A stretch of DNA of 64,000 bases from DAHUYF01 sp963789275 (GTDB taxonomy: Bacteria > Pseudomonadota > Alphaproteobacteria > ATCC43930 > CGMCC-115725). Positions within the stretch are counted from its first letter, which is position 1, and each line of letters opens with the position of its first letter. The notes under the pieces were generated by a model that was given only the letters and a program-made list of their open reading frames with translations, ran no database searches and had not been told where the DNA came from. The stretch covers positions 1 to 64,000 of the forward strand of contig CAWBKF010000032.1 of the NCBI GenBank assembly GCA_963789275.1, read 5' to 3'. The translations under genes were made by a program, and so were the position numbers. Below are positions 1-7,959 of the stretch, in pieces.

Positions 1-366
1 TGTTAAGGGTTCTTGGATGCCTGCCGCTGCGGGAGGGTGCAGCTTGCTCGATCGGCAGGCGTCCGAGAAGCCTCAGGGGAAGAAACCGCGGGCAGAAGAA
101 GGCGAGGTCGTGCGGCGGGCTCGATCTATGGGGATTTGAGCGCCGCGGGTGGTGAGATGCGGCGTGCGCGTAGCGATGATCGGACCAGCTCCGGGGCGTG
201 AGATTGCGGGGGCGTCGGATGCCAGCGCAATCGCTGAGGTGCGAGCGGGCTAACGGAGTGCATGAGCTGGCACATGACGGAGGTCATCGGCCGAGCACCA
301 TCGTCGCTCGCTGATGGCGAGCGCAACTGTGAGGAGCATTGGAGCGTCGCGATCGTGCGGTAGTGT
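1..366. other. Non-coding stretch at window start, downstream of IS91 transposase
   Basis: No convincing gene. It lies beyond the 3' end of the IS91-family transposase. A perfect hairpin (CGCTCGC, loop TGATG, GCGAGCG) sits at 305-323. IS91-family elements carry a replication origin end (oriIS) just downstream of the transposase, so this hairpin may mark that end, but the element boundary cannot be fixed from one copy. Confidence 0.4.
305..323. repeat. Inverted repeat, possible IS91 end structure
   Basis: A perfect 7-bp stem with a 5-nt loop about 45 bp beyond the transposase stop codon. Its place fits the subterminal palindrome of IS91-type elements. It lacks a T tract, so a simple terminator is less likely. 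Confidence 0.3.
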
Positions 367-1575
367 TCATGAAGTGTCGATCCTGATCGAGAGTGTCGGT
401 CGATATCGCGGTGTGGAACCGCGCTCGAAGGTCTCGATGATGATCATGCGGCCGCCGCAGCAGGGACAGGGATGCGCGAGTGTTTGCGGCTCGCCGTCAC
501 CGATGTTGTCGGCATCCGAGGGCTCATGCTTTGTGGTTGGCACATTGAGCAGTTGCCGCGCCCGCGCGATGTTGTCGGTGCGCCCGCCATTGGCGAAGAG
601 ACCGTAGTGGCGGATGCGGTGAAAGCCGGCGGGCAGTACGTGGATGAGAAAGCGGCGGATGAACTCGTCGATGGCGAGGGTCATCACCTTGGCGCGTTCG
701 CGTCCTTTGGCTCGGTAGTCCTTCCACTTGAACGTGACGCCGGCGTCGCTGACTGCGATGAGCCGGCTGTTGGCGATAGCGATGCGGTGGGTGTAGCGCG
801 ACAGGTAAGCCAACACCGCTTCGGGCCCGCCCAACGGGCGCTTGGCATAGACGATCCACTCGCTTTTGCGCAGCGGCGTCAGATAGGCGGCGAAGGCGCC
901 GCGCTCGGCGAGGTGGGCGTGACCGCCGAAGAAGTGCAGGCGGCCGGCGTCGTAGGTACCGACCAGCTGCTCCAGGAATAGCCGGCGGAACAGCCGCGAG
1001 AGCACGCGGACGGGAAGGAAGAAGCCCGGCCGGCACGAGATCCACCGTTGCCTATCGAGCGAGATTCCGCCACCGGGCACGATGATGTGAACGTGTGGAT
1101 GGTGCGTGAGCGCCGAGCCCCAGCTGTGTAGCACGGCGGTGAGGCCGATCCGGGCGCCGAGGTGCTTCGGATCGGCGGCGATGGTGATGAGCGTCTCGGC
1201 CGCGGCCTTGAACAGGATGTCGTAGATGACGGCCTTGTTCTGGTAGGCGATGTCGCCGATCGCCGCCGGCAGCGTGAAGACCACGTGGTAGTACGGCACG
1301 GGCAACAGCTCGGCCTCGCGATCGGCAAGCCATTCCTTCGCTGCCGCGCCTTGGCACTTGGGACAATGCCGATTGCGGCAGGAGTTGTAGGCGATGTGCG
1401 TATGCGCGCACTTCTCGCAGCGCGCGACATGCCCGCCGAGAACCGCGGTGCGACAGCTCTCCATGGCGGACATGACCTTCAGCTGATCGAGGCTCACATG
1501 GCCGGCGTTGGCTCTGCGCCAAGTGGCCCCGTGATCGCGGAAGATATCCGCGACCTCCAGAGTTGGACGGGACAA
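367..1575 (-). CDS. IS91-family transposase (Y2 HUH type)
   Basis: A 402-aa rolling-circle transposase. The N-terminus has the IS91 zinc-binding domain (Cys53, Cys56, Cys66, Cys71, Cys74 with nearby His residues). The HUH metal-binding motif is HVH at 161-163 in the context HHPHVHIIVPGGG. The catalytic tyrosines are Tyr257 and Tyr261 in AYLSRYTHR, the two-tyrosine arrangement of IS91 proper. Length is normal for the family, so it may be active. It follows the tyrosine recombinase gene by 11 bp on the same strand, and the two are probably co-transcribed as one mobile unit. Confidence 0.92.
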   Translation of the reverse strand: MSRPTLEVADIFRDHGATWRRANAGHVSLDQLKVMSAMESCRTAVLGGHVARCEKCAHTHIAYNSCRNRHCPKCQGAAAKEWLADREAELLPVPYYHVVFTLPAAIGDIAYQNKAVIYDILFKAAAETLITIAADPKHLGARIGLTAVLHSWGSALTHHPHVHIIVPGGGISLDRQRWISCRPGFFLPVRVLSRLFRRLFLEQLVGTYDAGRLHFFGGHAHLAERGAFAAYLTPLRKSEWIVYAKRPLGGPEAVLAYLSRYTHRIAIANSRLIAVSDAGVTFKWKDYRAKGRERAKVMTLAIDEFIRRFLIHVLPAGFHRIRHYGLFANGGRTDNIARARQLLNVPTTKHEPSDADNIGDGEPQTLAHPCPCCGGRMIIIETFERGSTPRYRPTLSIRIDTS

Positions 1576-1586
1576 GAGCGCCCGCT

Positions 1587-2453
1587 TTACGCGGGCGGCG
1601 CTACCGTCCTGGCGAGACGCTCGAGCGGGCTTGTGACCTCGCCGAGCGCCTTGATGGCGACGCGGGTGTAGAGCGCCGTCGTATCGAGCTTCTTGTGCCC
1701 GAGCAGAACCTGGATCACGCGAATGTCGGTCTTTTGTTCGAGAAGGTGCGTGGCAAAACTATGCCGCAGCGTATGCAGGGACACGGGCTTCTCGATCTCG
1801 GCCATTTGCGCCGCCGCATGGCAGGCCCGGTTGAGCTGGCGCGTGGTGAGAGGGTTGACCCGGTTCTGCCCCGGAAACAGCCAACCCTGCGGTCGCGCCG
1901 CCTTCCACCAAGCCCGCAGCAGATCCAGGAGATACGGCGACAGCATCACGTATCGGTCCTTGCGGCCCTTGCCTTGCTCGACCCGTATGACCATGCGAGC
2001 GCTGTCGATGTCGGCGACCTTGAGCGAGATGACCTCGGACGCGCGCAATCCTGCCCCATAGGCCACGCTCAGCGCTGCCTTGTACTTGAGGCTCGGCGCC
2101 GCATCCAAGAGACGCGCCACCTCCTCCGGGCTCAAGACCACCGGCAATCGCCGCGGCTCCCGCACGAAGGGCAAATTGATCACGACGCCAGGCTTGCGCA
2201 GCGTCACCGTGAAGAGAAACCGCAGCGCCGTCACGGTATGGTTGACGGTGGGCACGCCAACGCCGCTTGAAACGAGATGCAGCTGATAACGGCGTAAATC
2301 CTCGAAGCTCGCCGTGTCCGGCGAAGCCCCGAGAAACGCGCTGAAGCCCTTGATGGCGCGGATGTAGCCTTCCTGCGTCCGCGACGCGAACTTGCGCATC
2401 GTCATATCTTCGATCATGCGCTGGCGCAGGGGAGTGACGGGTGTCTCGGTCAT
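1587..2453 (-). CDS. Tyrosine recombinase/integrase paired with IS91
   Basis: About 288 aa with a SAM-like N-terminal core-binding domain (to about residue 95) and a tyrosine recombinase catalytic domain. The active site is complete: Arg137 (GAGLRASE), His227 and Arg230 (HTLRHS), His253 (LLGHKKLDT) and Tyr262 (ALYTRV). I chose the ATG beginning MTETPVTPL; an upstream in-frame ATG would add 20 residues without homology-like sequence. IS91 transposases in proteobacteria often have such a recombinase directly upstream, so it is read as part of the element rather than a prophage integrase. Confidence 0.88.
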   Translation of the reverse strand: MTETPVTPLRQRMIEDMTMRKFASRTQEGYIRAIKGFSAFLGASPDTASFEDLRRYQLHLVSSGVGVPTVNHTVTALRFLFTVTLRKPGVVINLPFVREPRRLPVVLSPEEVARLLDAAPSLKYKAALSVAYGAGLRASEVISLKVADIDSARMVIRVEQGKGRKDRYVMLSPYLLDLLRAWWKAARPQGWLFPGQNRVNPLTTRQLNRACHAAAQMAEIEKPVSLHTLRHSFATHLLEQKTDIRVIQVLLGHKKLDTTALYTRVAIKALGEVTSPLERLARTVAPPA

Positions 2454-2906
2454 GGGATGCTCCTGTGCTGAAGTCGGGTTGAACAACCCAATCCTCAGAC
2501 AGGACGCCCCCATCCTGTCACTGCGCTACTGTTCGCCCCATATACCAGCCTGCGCAAAGCGCCCTACCGCGAGAGCGGTTTAGTCCATTGTTGAGATTGC
2601 GGACATGATCGTTCTCCTCGGTCAATTGAGCGAGTTTAGTCGACGTCAGGAATGAGCTTAGACGGCAGTACAATTCTAATCTTAAAAAACTAGCTCGAGC
2701 GATGAGCGATTTCAATGGCAGAACCCAGACCTCCCGCCATGTCCGCCTTTACGCCGCTATCCGGAGCTAAGCGGACATTTATGAGTACACACCGTAGCCA
2801 GCGCCTCGGCGCAACGAATGTCCGTTCACGAATTGTCTCGCGCGATTTCGACCTTGGGCGCTGCTATCATGGGCGCACTGCAACGTGCTTTTCCCGGGAG
2901 CGGGTC
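2454..2906. promoter_or_regulatory. Intergenic region between IS91 recombinase and amidase
   Basis: About 450 bp without a credible gene between divergently transcribed genes. It contains an 8-bp inverted repeat (ATGTCCGC at 2739-2746, GCGGACAT at 2771-2778), of unknown role. The amidase ribosome binding site GGGAG is at 2896-2900. Confidence 0.35.
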
Positions 2907-4331
2907 ATGACGTTCGCTGAATACGAGCACTATGACGGCGTGGGCTTGGCCGGCCTGGTGGCGCGCAACGAGGTCAGCCCGCTTGAGGTGGTTGACGCGG
3001 CGATCGGCCGCGCTGAGGCACTCAATCCTCGGCTCAACGCCATTGTTTATCGCACCTTCGAGCGGGCGAGGGAGCATGCGAGGCATGGGCTGCCCGACGG
3101 CCCCTTCAAGGGCGTACCCTTTCTCCTCAAGGACGTGCTGGCCCAGACCACCGAGGCACCGACACGCTCCGCGAGCGCCTTCACACCCGATAAGCCGGCG
3201 CCCTACGACGCCGAGCTCACGGCGCGGTTTCGCCGCGCCGGCTTGATATCGCTCGGCAAGACCAACGCGCCGGAATTCGGCTTGCTGCCGATTACCGAGC
3301 CGAAGCTCTATGGCCCGGCGCGCAACCCGTGGAACCTGTCGCACTCGACCGGCGGGTCGAGCGGCGGGTCGGCCGCTGCCGTCGCAGCCGGCATCGTGCC
3401 GCTGGCCCACGCCAACGATGGCGGCGGGTCGATCCGCATCCCGGCATCGTGCTGTGGCCTGGTCAGCCTGAAGCCCACGCGCGCCCGCAATCCGCTCGGC
3501 CCCAATCTCGGCGACGCGCTTGGCGGCCTCGTGGCCGAGCATGTCGTCTCGCGCTCCGTGCGCGACACGGCCGTTGCGCTCGATGCGGTTGCCGGCCCCG
3601 ATCTCGGCGATCCCTATATGGCGCCGCCACCAGAGCGCCCCTTCGCCGAAGCCCTGCGCGAGGGTGGCCCGCGGCTCAAAATCGCCTTCACGCGCCGCAA
3701 TCTGGCGGGGGAAGCGCTGCACGCCGATTGCGTCGCTGCCGTGGAAAGCGTGGCCGCGCTCTGCGCCGAGCTCGGTCATGAGGTGGTCGAGGCTGCACCG
3801 GCCATCGACGCCGCGGCCCTATTTCAGGCATTCATGACGATCTGGTCCGCGGGCGTCGCCATGGTGATTGACGCGATCGCCATGCTGACGGGACAGCAGC
3901 CAACCGAGGACCGCTTTGAAGGCGTGACCTGGGGCTTTTACCGTCAGGGCAAAGCGATCCCTGCCTCTCACTACCTGATGGCTTGGCTGCGCCTCCAGCA
4001 GGTTTCCCGCGTCGTGGCGCGTTGGCATGTGGGGTGGGATGCATGGCTCACACCGACGTTGGGCGCGCCACCCCTCCGCCTCGGCAGCATCGACCTGGCC
4101 GACACTGACGTGGCGCGGGCCTGCGCACCGATATTAGGCTATGCGCCGATCACGCCGCTGCAGAACGCAACCGGCCAACCGGCGATCAACCTGCCGCTCT
4201 ATTGGAACGCCGCCGGACTGCCGATCGGCACCCAATTCGTCGGCCGCTTCGGCGAAGAGGCGACGCTGCTCGGCCTCGCGGCGGAGCTCGAACGCGCGCG
4301 GCCCTGGGGTCGGCATCGGCCGAACCTATAG
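2907..4331 (+). CDS. Amidase (amidase signature family)
   Basis: A 474-aa cytoplasmic amidase of the amidase-signature family. These enzymes hydrolyse a carboxamide with a Ser-cisSer-Lys triad. The Lys is K75 in PFLLKDVL, the glycine/serine-rich signature STGGSSGGSAAAVA follows at about 148-160, and the nucleophile is Ser175 in GGSIRIPAS. The ATG at 2907 has GGGAG six bases upstream; in-frame starts further up give only sequence unlike the family. Substrate cannot be told from sequence; the family includes aliphatic, aryl and 6-aminohexanoate-like amidases. It is followed 46 bp later by a DUF2277 gene. Confidence 0.88.
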   Translation: MTFAEYEHYDGVGLAGLVARNEVSPLEVVDAAIGRAEALNPRLNAIVYRTFERAREHARHGLPDGPFKGVPFLLKDVLAQTTEAPTRSASAFTPDKPAPYDAELTARFRRAGLISLGKTNAPEFGLLPITEPKLYGPARNPWNLSHSTGGSSGGSAAAVAAGIVPLAHANDGGGSIRIPASCCGLVSLKPTRARNPLGPNLGDALGGLVAEHVVSRSVRDTAVALDAVAGPDLGDPYMAPPPERPFAEALREGGPRLKIAFTRRNLAGEALHADCVAAVESVAALCAELGHEVVEAAPAIDAAALFQAFMTIWSAGVAMVIDAIAMLTGQQPTEDRFEGVTWGFYRQGKAIPASHYLMAWLRLQQVSRVVARWHVGWDAWLTPTLGAPPLRLGSIDLADTDVARACAPILGYAPITPLQNATGQPAINLPLYWNAAGLPIGTQFVGRFGEEATLLGLAAELERARPWGRHRPNL

Positions 4332-4377
4332 CGTCGACGGCATTGACGAGAGGCGCGGTGACGGGAGACCCCATTTC

Positions 4378-4665
4378 ATGTGTCGGAACATCAAGACGCT
4401 TCACAACTTCGCACCGCCCGCTACGGACGAAGAAATCCGGGCGTCTTCCCTGCAATTCGTCCGGAAGCTGAGCGGCTTCACACGACCCTCCAACGCAAAC
4501 CAGGTCGCGTTCAACCGCGCGGTCGAGCAGGTGACCAAAGCAGCGCACGAGCTGCTCGACTCTCTCGTCACGAACGCGGCTCCGCGCGACCGTGACGTCG
4601 AGGCAGCGAAGGCCAAGGCCAGGGCGGCGGACCGTTTCCAAACCCCCGCGAGACGCGCCCCTTAG
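4378..4665 (+). CDS. DUF2277 family protein
   Basis: A 95-aa protein beginning MCRNIKTLHNF, the conserved start of the DUF2277 family, with the central FVRKLSGFTRPS motif and the basic alanine-rich tail typical of the family. Function is unknown. It appears to be a small soluble helical protein. The start is fixed by the conserved MCRNIK; upstream in-frame sequence is an antisense-like shadow of the amidase. It lies downstream of the amidase on the same strand and may share its transcript. Confidence 0.85.
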   Translation: MCRNIKTLHNFAPPATDEEIRASSLQFVRKLSGFTRPSNANQVAFNRAVEQVTKAAHELLDSLVTNAAPRDRDVEAAKAKARAADRFQTPARRAP

Positions 4666-4742
4666 CCAGAGATAGAACGCAAAGCTCCTGCGGCACCGGC
4701 ACGGCCGTGTCTACCTCACCGGGATTTGCTCTCGGAGTCTCC

Positions 4743-5417
4743 CTACTCCGCCGCCGCCCAGCGGCCGCCCACATGGCGCGCGGCGTAGTCGACGAAGGAG
4801 CGGCGGATGCTGAGCGCGTGCAGCCGCGCCGCGTGGTAGGCCTGCTGTGCGTTGCCGCGCAGGATGGCGCGGACGATCTCGTCATGCTCGGCGTAGGACT
4901 GGGCGAGCCGGCCCGGACCGCGGAACTGGGCGCGGCTCAGCGGCGCAAAGCGCCGGCGCAGATCCGCGACCATTTCCTGCAGCACCGAATTGCGGCTGCC
5001 GCCGCGGATCGCGGCGTGGAAATCGGCATTGGCGGCGTGATAGAGGTCGCTGTTGCTCGAGCGCACGAGATCGCCGCAACGGTGATGCAGCTCCTCGAGC
5101 CCGCGACGGTCGCCGGGCGACATCTTGATCGCCGAAAGCCGCGCGCAGACCGCCTCGAGCTCGGCCAGCGTCTCGAACAGCTCGCCGATGCGCTCCTCGG
5201 TGATGGTGGCGGCGACCGCGCCCTGATGCGCCCTGCTGCGCACGAGGCCGGTGGCGGCGAGCTCGCGCAGCGCCTCGCGCACCGGCGTGCGCGAGACGGC
5301 AAAGCGTTTGGCCAGGCTCGCCTCGTCGAGCCGCGTCCCCGCCGGCACGCGGCCGGAGATGATGTCGTCCGCCAGCGCCTCGCGCACGAGATCGGCGCGC
5401 GTCGTGCGCATTGCCAT
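4743..5417 (-). CDS. GntR-family transcriptional regulator (FadR/FCD type)
   Basis: About 224 aa: an N-terminal winged helix-turn-helix (FAVSRTPVREALREL, about residues 40-55) and a C-terminal all-helical FCD ligand-binding domain with metal-binding histidines (HAANADFHAAI, and the YAEHDEIVRAI motif). The ATG at 5417 overlaps the Anbu stop codon and has GGAGG just upstream, so it is translationally coupled to the Anbu peptidase gene. Its place at the end of the Anbu operon suggests control of that operon or of a linked pathway. The ligand is unknown; FCD domains usually bind small carboxylic acids. Confidence 0.88.
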   Translation of the reverse strand: MAMRTTRADLVREALADDIISGRVPAGTRLDEASLAKRFAVSRTPVREALRELAATGLVRSRAHQGAVAATITEERIGELFETLAELEAVCARLSAIKMSPGDRRGLEELHHRCGDLVRSSNSDLYHAANADFHAAIRGGSRNSVLQEMVADLRRRFAPLSRAQFRGPGRLAQSYAEHDEIVRAILRGNAQQAYHAARLHALSIRRSFVDYAARHVGGRWAAAE

Positions 5418-6151
5418 CACACCCTCCAATCCGGGCGCGGAATCGACCGGTAGGCCTCGCGCAGCGCCTCCGACCAGCGCTCGCGGATCATCTGGAAATA
5501 AGGGTCGTCCTCGGTGATGCGGCGCTTGAGCTCGGCCTTCAGCGCGTCGCGGCGATAGACCACCAGATCGATCGGCAATCCCACGGTGAGATTGCTGCGC
5601 AAGGTCGAATCCATCGATACCAGGGCGAGCTTGACGCCGTCATAGAGATCGGTGTCGTAGAGCGCGGCGCGGTCGAGGATCGGCTTGCCGTATTTGTGCT
5701 CGCCGATCTGCAGGAAGGGCGTGTCGACGGTCGCCTCGATGAAATTGCCGGCGGCATAGATCTGGAAGAGGCGCATGGAGCGGCCCTTGATCTGGCCGCC
5801 GAGCAGCAGGGAGACGTCGAATTTGACATTCTGCGCCTGCATCGCCTCGCCGTCGATACGGTAGACGCGGCGCACCGCCTCGCCGACGAGCTGCGCGGCG
5901 CGGAACATGCTCTTCACCGTGAGCAGCGTCTCGACCGTCTCGCCGGTCTCGAGGCCTTCCTGGAGCAGGTTGATGATCGACTGCGTCAGCGCCAGGTTGC
6001 CGGCGGCGAGCAGCGCCATGAAGCGCTCGCCCGGCAGCTCGAAGACATAGGTCTTGGAGAAGGTGGCAATGTTGTCGACGCCGGCATTGGTCCGCGTGTC
6101 CGACAGCAGTACGAGCCCATCCTTAAGATCGAGTCCGACGCAATAAGTCAT
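5417..6151 (-). CDS. Anbu, proteasome-like peptidase
   Basis: A 244-aa Ntn-hydrolase-fold protein of the Anbu (ancestral beta-subunit, COG3484) family. It starts MTYCVGLDLKDGLVLLSD, so Met removal would expose the nucleophilic Thr, as in proteasome beta subunits without a long propeptide. Anbu proteins form open helical or ring-like assemblies; their physiological substrate is unsettled. The upstream genes (ATP-grasp, alpha-E, transglutaminase-like) are the standard Anbu neighbours, which strongly supports the call. The start overlaps the end of the transglutaminase gene by 29 bp. Confidence 0.92.
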   Translation of the reverse strand: MTYCVGLDLKDGLVLLSDTRTNAGVDNIATFSKTYVFELPGERFMALLAAGNLALTQSIINLLQEGLETGETVETLLTVKSMFRAAQLVGEAVRRVYRIDGEAMQAQNVKFDVSLLLGGQIKGRSMRLFQIYAAGNFIEATVDTPFLQIGEHKYGKPILDRAALYDTDLYDGVKLALVSMDSTLRSNLTVGLPIDLVVYRRDALKAELKRRITEDDPYFQMIRERWSEALREAYRSIPRPDWRV

Positions 6152-6992
6152 CTTCCTGTCTCTCCCGCCGCGAGCTTATTGATCGCTGCCCGCCTGAAGT
6201 CACTGTCACCGCCACCGCCAGCGTTTCGGCCGCGGCGCCACGCCGGACACCCCGCACCGGCGCGGCCGACCAGTAGTCGAGCCCGATGCTGGTCCGGATA
6301 TAGGCTTCGGTCGGGCAGATCCGGTTGGCGGGATCGAAGCCGACCCAGCCGAGATCATGGACGAAAGCTTCGGCCCAGGCGTGACTCGCTTGATACTCGC
6401 GCGACTCCATTCCCGTCCATAGATATCCGCCGACATAGCGGGCGGGCACGCCGAGGAGGCGCGCCGCGCTGATGAAGAGGTGGGCGTGATCCTGGCATAC
6501 CCCGGCGCCGGCGGCGAGCGCCACGGCGGCGGGGGTGGCGACGTCGGTTGCGCCGGGGAGGTAGTCGAGCCTCTGGCGTACTGCGATGAGCAGCGCGTGC
6601 AGCTGCTTCAGCACCGAGCCTTGCGTCGCGATTTGGCGCGCCAGCGCCTCGATCGCGGCGTCCGGCTGGGTGAGCTTGGTGCGGCGAAGAAAGAACAACG
6701 GCGGCAGGGGCTCGGGCGCGCCGCGCACGATGCCGTTGGTGATCGCGGTCTCGACCTCGCCCTCGACGAACACCAGCGCCGAGGTATGCGGGCGATTGAC
6801 CGCATGGCAATGGGTGAGGTTGCCGAAGCCGTCGGCGAACACCGGCAATTCGCGGCGCGTGTCGCTCCATACCCGCCATTGCACGATCCGCAGCCCCTCG
6901 TAGGAGCGTGGCGTCAGCCGCAAGGTCTGGATCGCGGCAACCACCGAGCTGTCGTAGTGATAGGAGGTCTGATGTCTGACGTGCAGTCGCAT
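6123..6992 (-). CDS. Transglutaminase-like protein of the Anbu operon
   Basis: A 289-aa transglutaminase-like cysteine peptidase (COG1305 type) with an N-terminal beta-rich domain (MRLHVRHQTSYHYDSS). The catalytic Cys lies in AGAGVCQDHAHLF, His in YQASHAWAEAFV and Asp in LGWVGFDPAN. In the Anbu operon this partner accompanies the alpha-E and ATP-grasp genes. It may cleave or form an amide linkage on a peptide tag; this is inference from the fold only. The ATG at 6992 starts the conserved domain. It starts 12 bp downstream of the alpha-E gene. Confidence 0.88.
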   Translation of the reverse strand: MRLHVRHQTSYHYDSSVVAAIQTLRLTPRSYEGLRIVQWRVWSDTRRELPVFADGFGNLTHCHAVNRPHTSALVFVEGEVETAITNGIVRGAPEPLPPLFFLRRTKLTQPDAAIEALARQIATQGSVLKQLHALLIAVRQRLDYLPGATDVATPAAVALAAGAGVCQDHAHLFISAARLLGVPARYVGGYLWTGMESREYQASHAWAEAFVHDLGWVGFDPANRICPTEAYIRTSIGLDYWSAAPVRGVRRGAAAETLAVAVTVTSGGQRSISSRRERQEDDLLRRTRS

Positions 6993-7003
6993 CGGGCGCG
7001 TCG

Positions 7004-7948
7004 CTACATCAGATAGAGCGTGCTGATCGTGCTGCCGAGCGTGACCGACCGGTCGATGAAATCGGTAAGGAACTCGTGCAGCCCGGACTGGAAAATGTCC
7101 TGGATGCGCCCGAAGCGCAGCCGAGCGTGCAGCTCGCCGGCGACGCGATGGCATTCGCCGCGCTTGCCGCCATAGGCCTCGGCCAGCATCTCCAGCGTGC
7201 GGATGATCTGGTCGTAGCAGCTCAGCAGCGAGCGCGGCATCTCCGGGCGGAGGATGAGGAACTCCGCCACCAGCCATGGCTTGAGCCGATCGTGATAGAC
7301 CCAGTGATAGCTGCGCAGCGCCGAGACCGAGCGGAGGATCGCCTGCCAGTGATAATAGTCGAGCGCGCCGCCGACGCCTTCGTGGCGCGGCATCAGCACA
7401 TGGTATTTGACGTCGAGGATGCGGGCGGTGTTGTCGGCACGCTCGATGAATGTGCCGAGCCGCGTGAAATAATAGGCGTCATTGCGCAACATCGTGTTGG
7501 AATAGGCGCCGTTGAACAGCAGCGAACGCTCCTTCACCCACTCCAGCAGCTCCGGCAGATTGACCGGCGGCACGGCGAAGCGCGCGCCGTTGCGCGCTTG
7601 GTACCAGGTCTCGTTCAGCGCGTCCCACATATCGACGGTGAGCGCGGTACGCACGGCGCGCGCATTGCGCCGCGCCGTCTCGAGGCAGGAGAAGATGCTC
7701 GAGGGGTTGTCGGGGTCGCGCACCAGGTAATCGATCACCAGCGGCGCCGTCGCCTCCCCGTGCTTGGCGAAGAATTCCGGCTCGCAGCCCGCCGCCAACA
7801 GCGTCGAGTGCCATTCATTCCCGGGATTGTCGAGCGAGCGCGCCATGCTCGACATCCGGTGCCCGACCATGACGATGCGGGCGATATTCTCCGCCCGCTC
7901 CATGTACCGCGCGAGCCAGTATAGGCTGTCGGCCGTGCGGCTGAGCAT
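7004..7948 (-). CDS. Alpha-E domain protein of the Anbu operon
   Basis: A 314-aa helical protein of the alpha-E family (COG2307), recognised by the start MLSRTADSLYWLARYMERAENIAR and the later FTRLGTFIERADNTARILDVKYH. Function is not established. It always keeps company with the circularly permuted ATP-grasp and transglutaminase-like proteins and with Anbu, so it probably acts in a peptide ligation or modification step. It follows the ATP-grasp gene by 11 bp. Confidence 0.9.
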   Translation of the reverse strand: MLSRTADSLYWLARYMERAENIARIVMVGHRMSSMARSLDNPGNEWHSTLLAAGCEPEFFAKHGEATAPLVIDYLVRDPDNPSSIFSCLETARRNARAVRTALTVDMWDALNETWYQARNGARFAVPPVNLPELLEWVKERSLLFNGAYSNTMLRNDAYYFTRLGTFIERADNTARILDVKYHVLMPRHEGVGGALDYYHWQAILRSVSALRSYHWVYHDRLKPWLVAEFLILRPEMPRSLLSCYDQIIRTLEMLAEAYGGKRGECHRVAGELHARLRFGRIQDIFQSGLHEFLTDFIDRSVTLGSTISTLYLM

Positions 7949-7959
7949 GTTCCTGGCTC

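Larger units (their letters stand above)
367..2520 (-). mobile_element. IS91-like element: recombinase + transposase
   Basis: Two same-strand genes 11 bp apart, a tyrosine recombinase then a Y2 HUH transposase, with no unrelated gene between. The outer ends are not defined: IS91 elements lack classical terminal inverted repeats and make no target duplication, so a second genomic copy is needed to see the borders. The limits given cover only the coding core. Confidence 0.6.
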
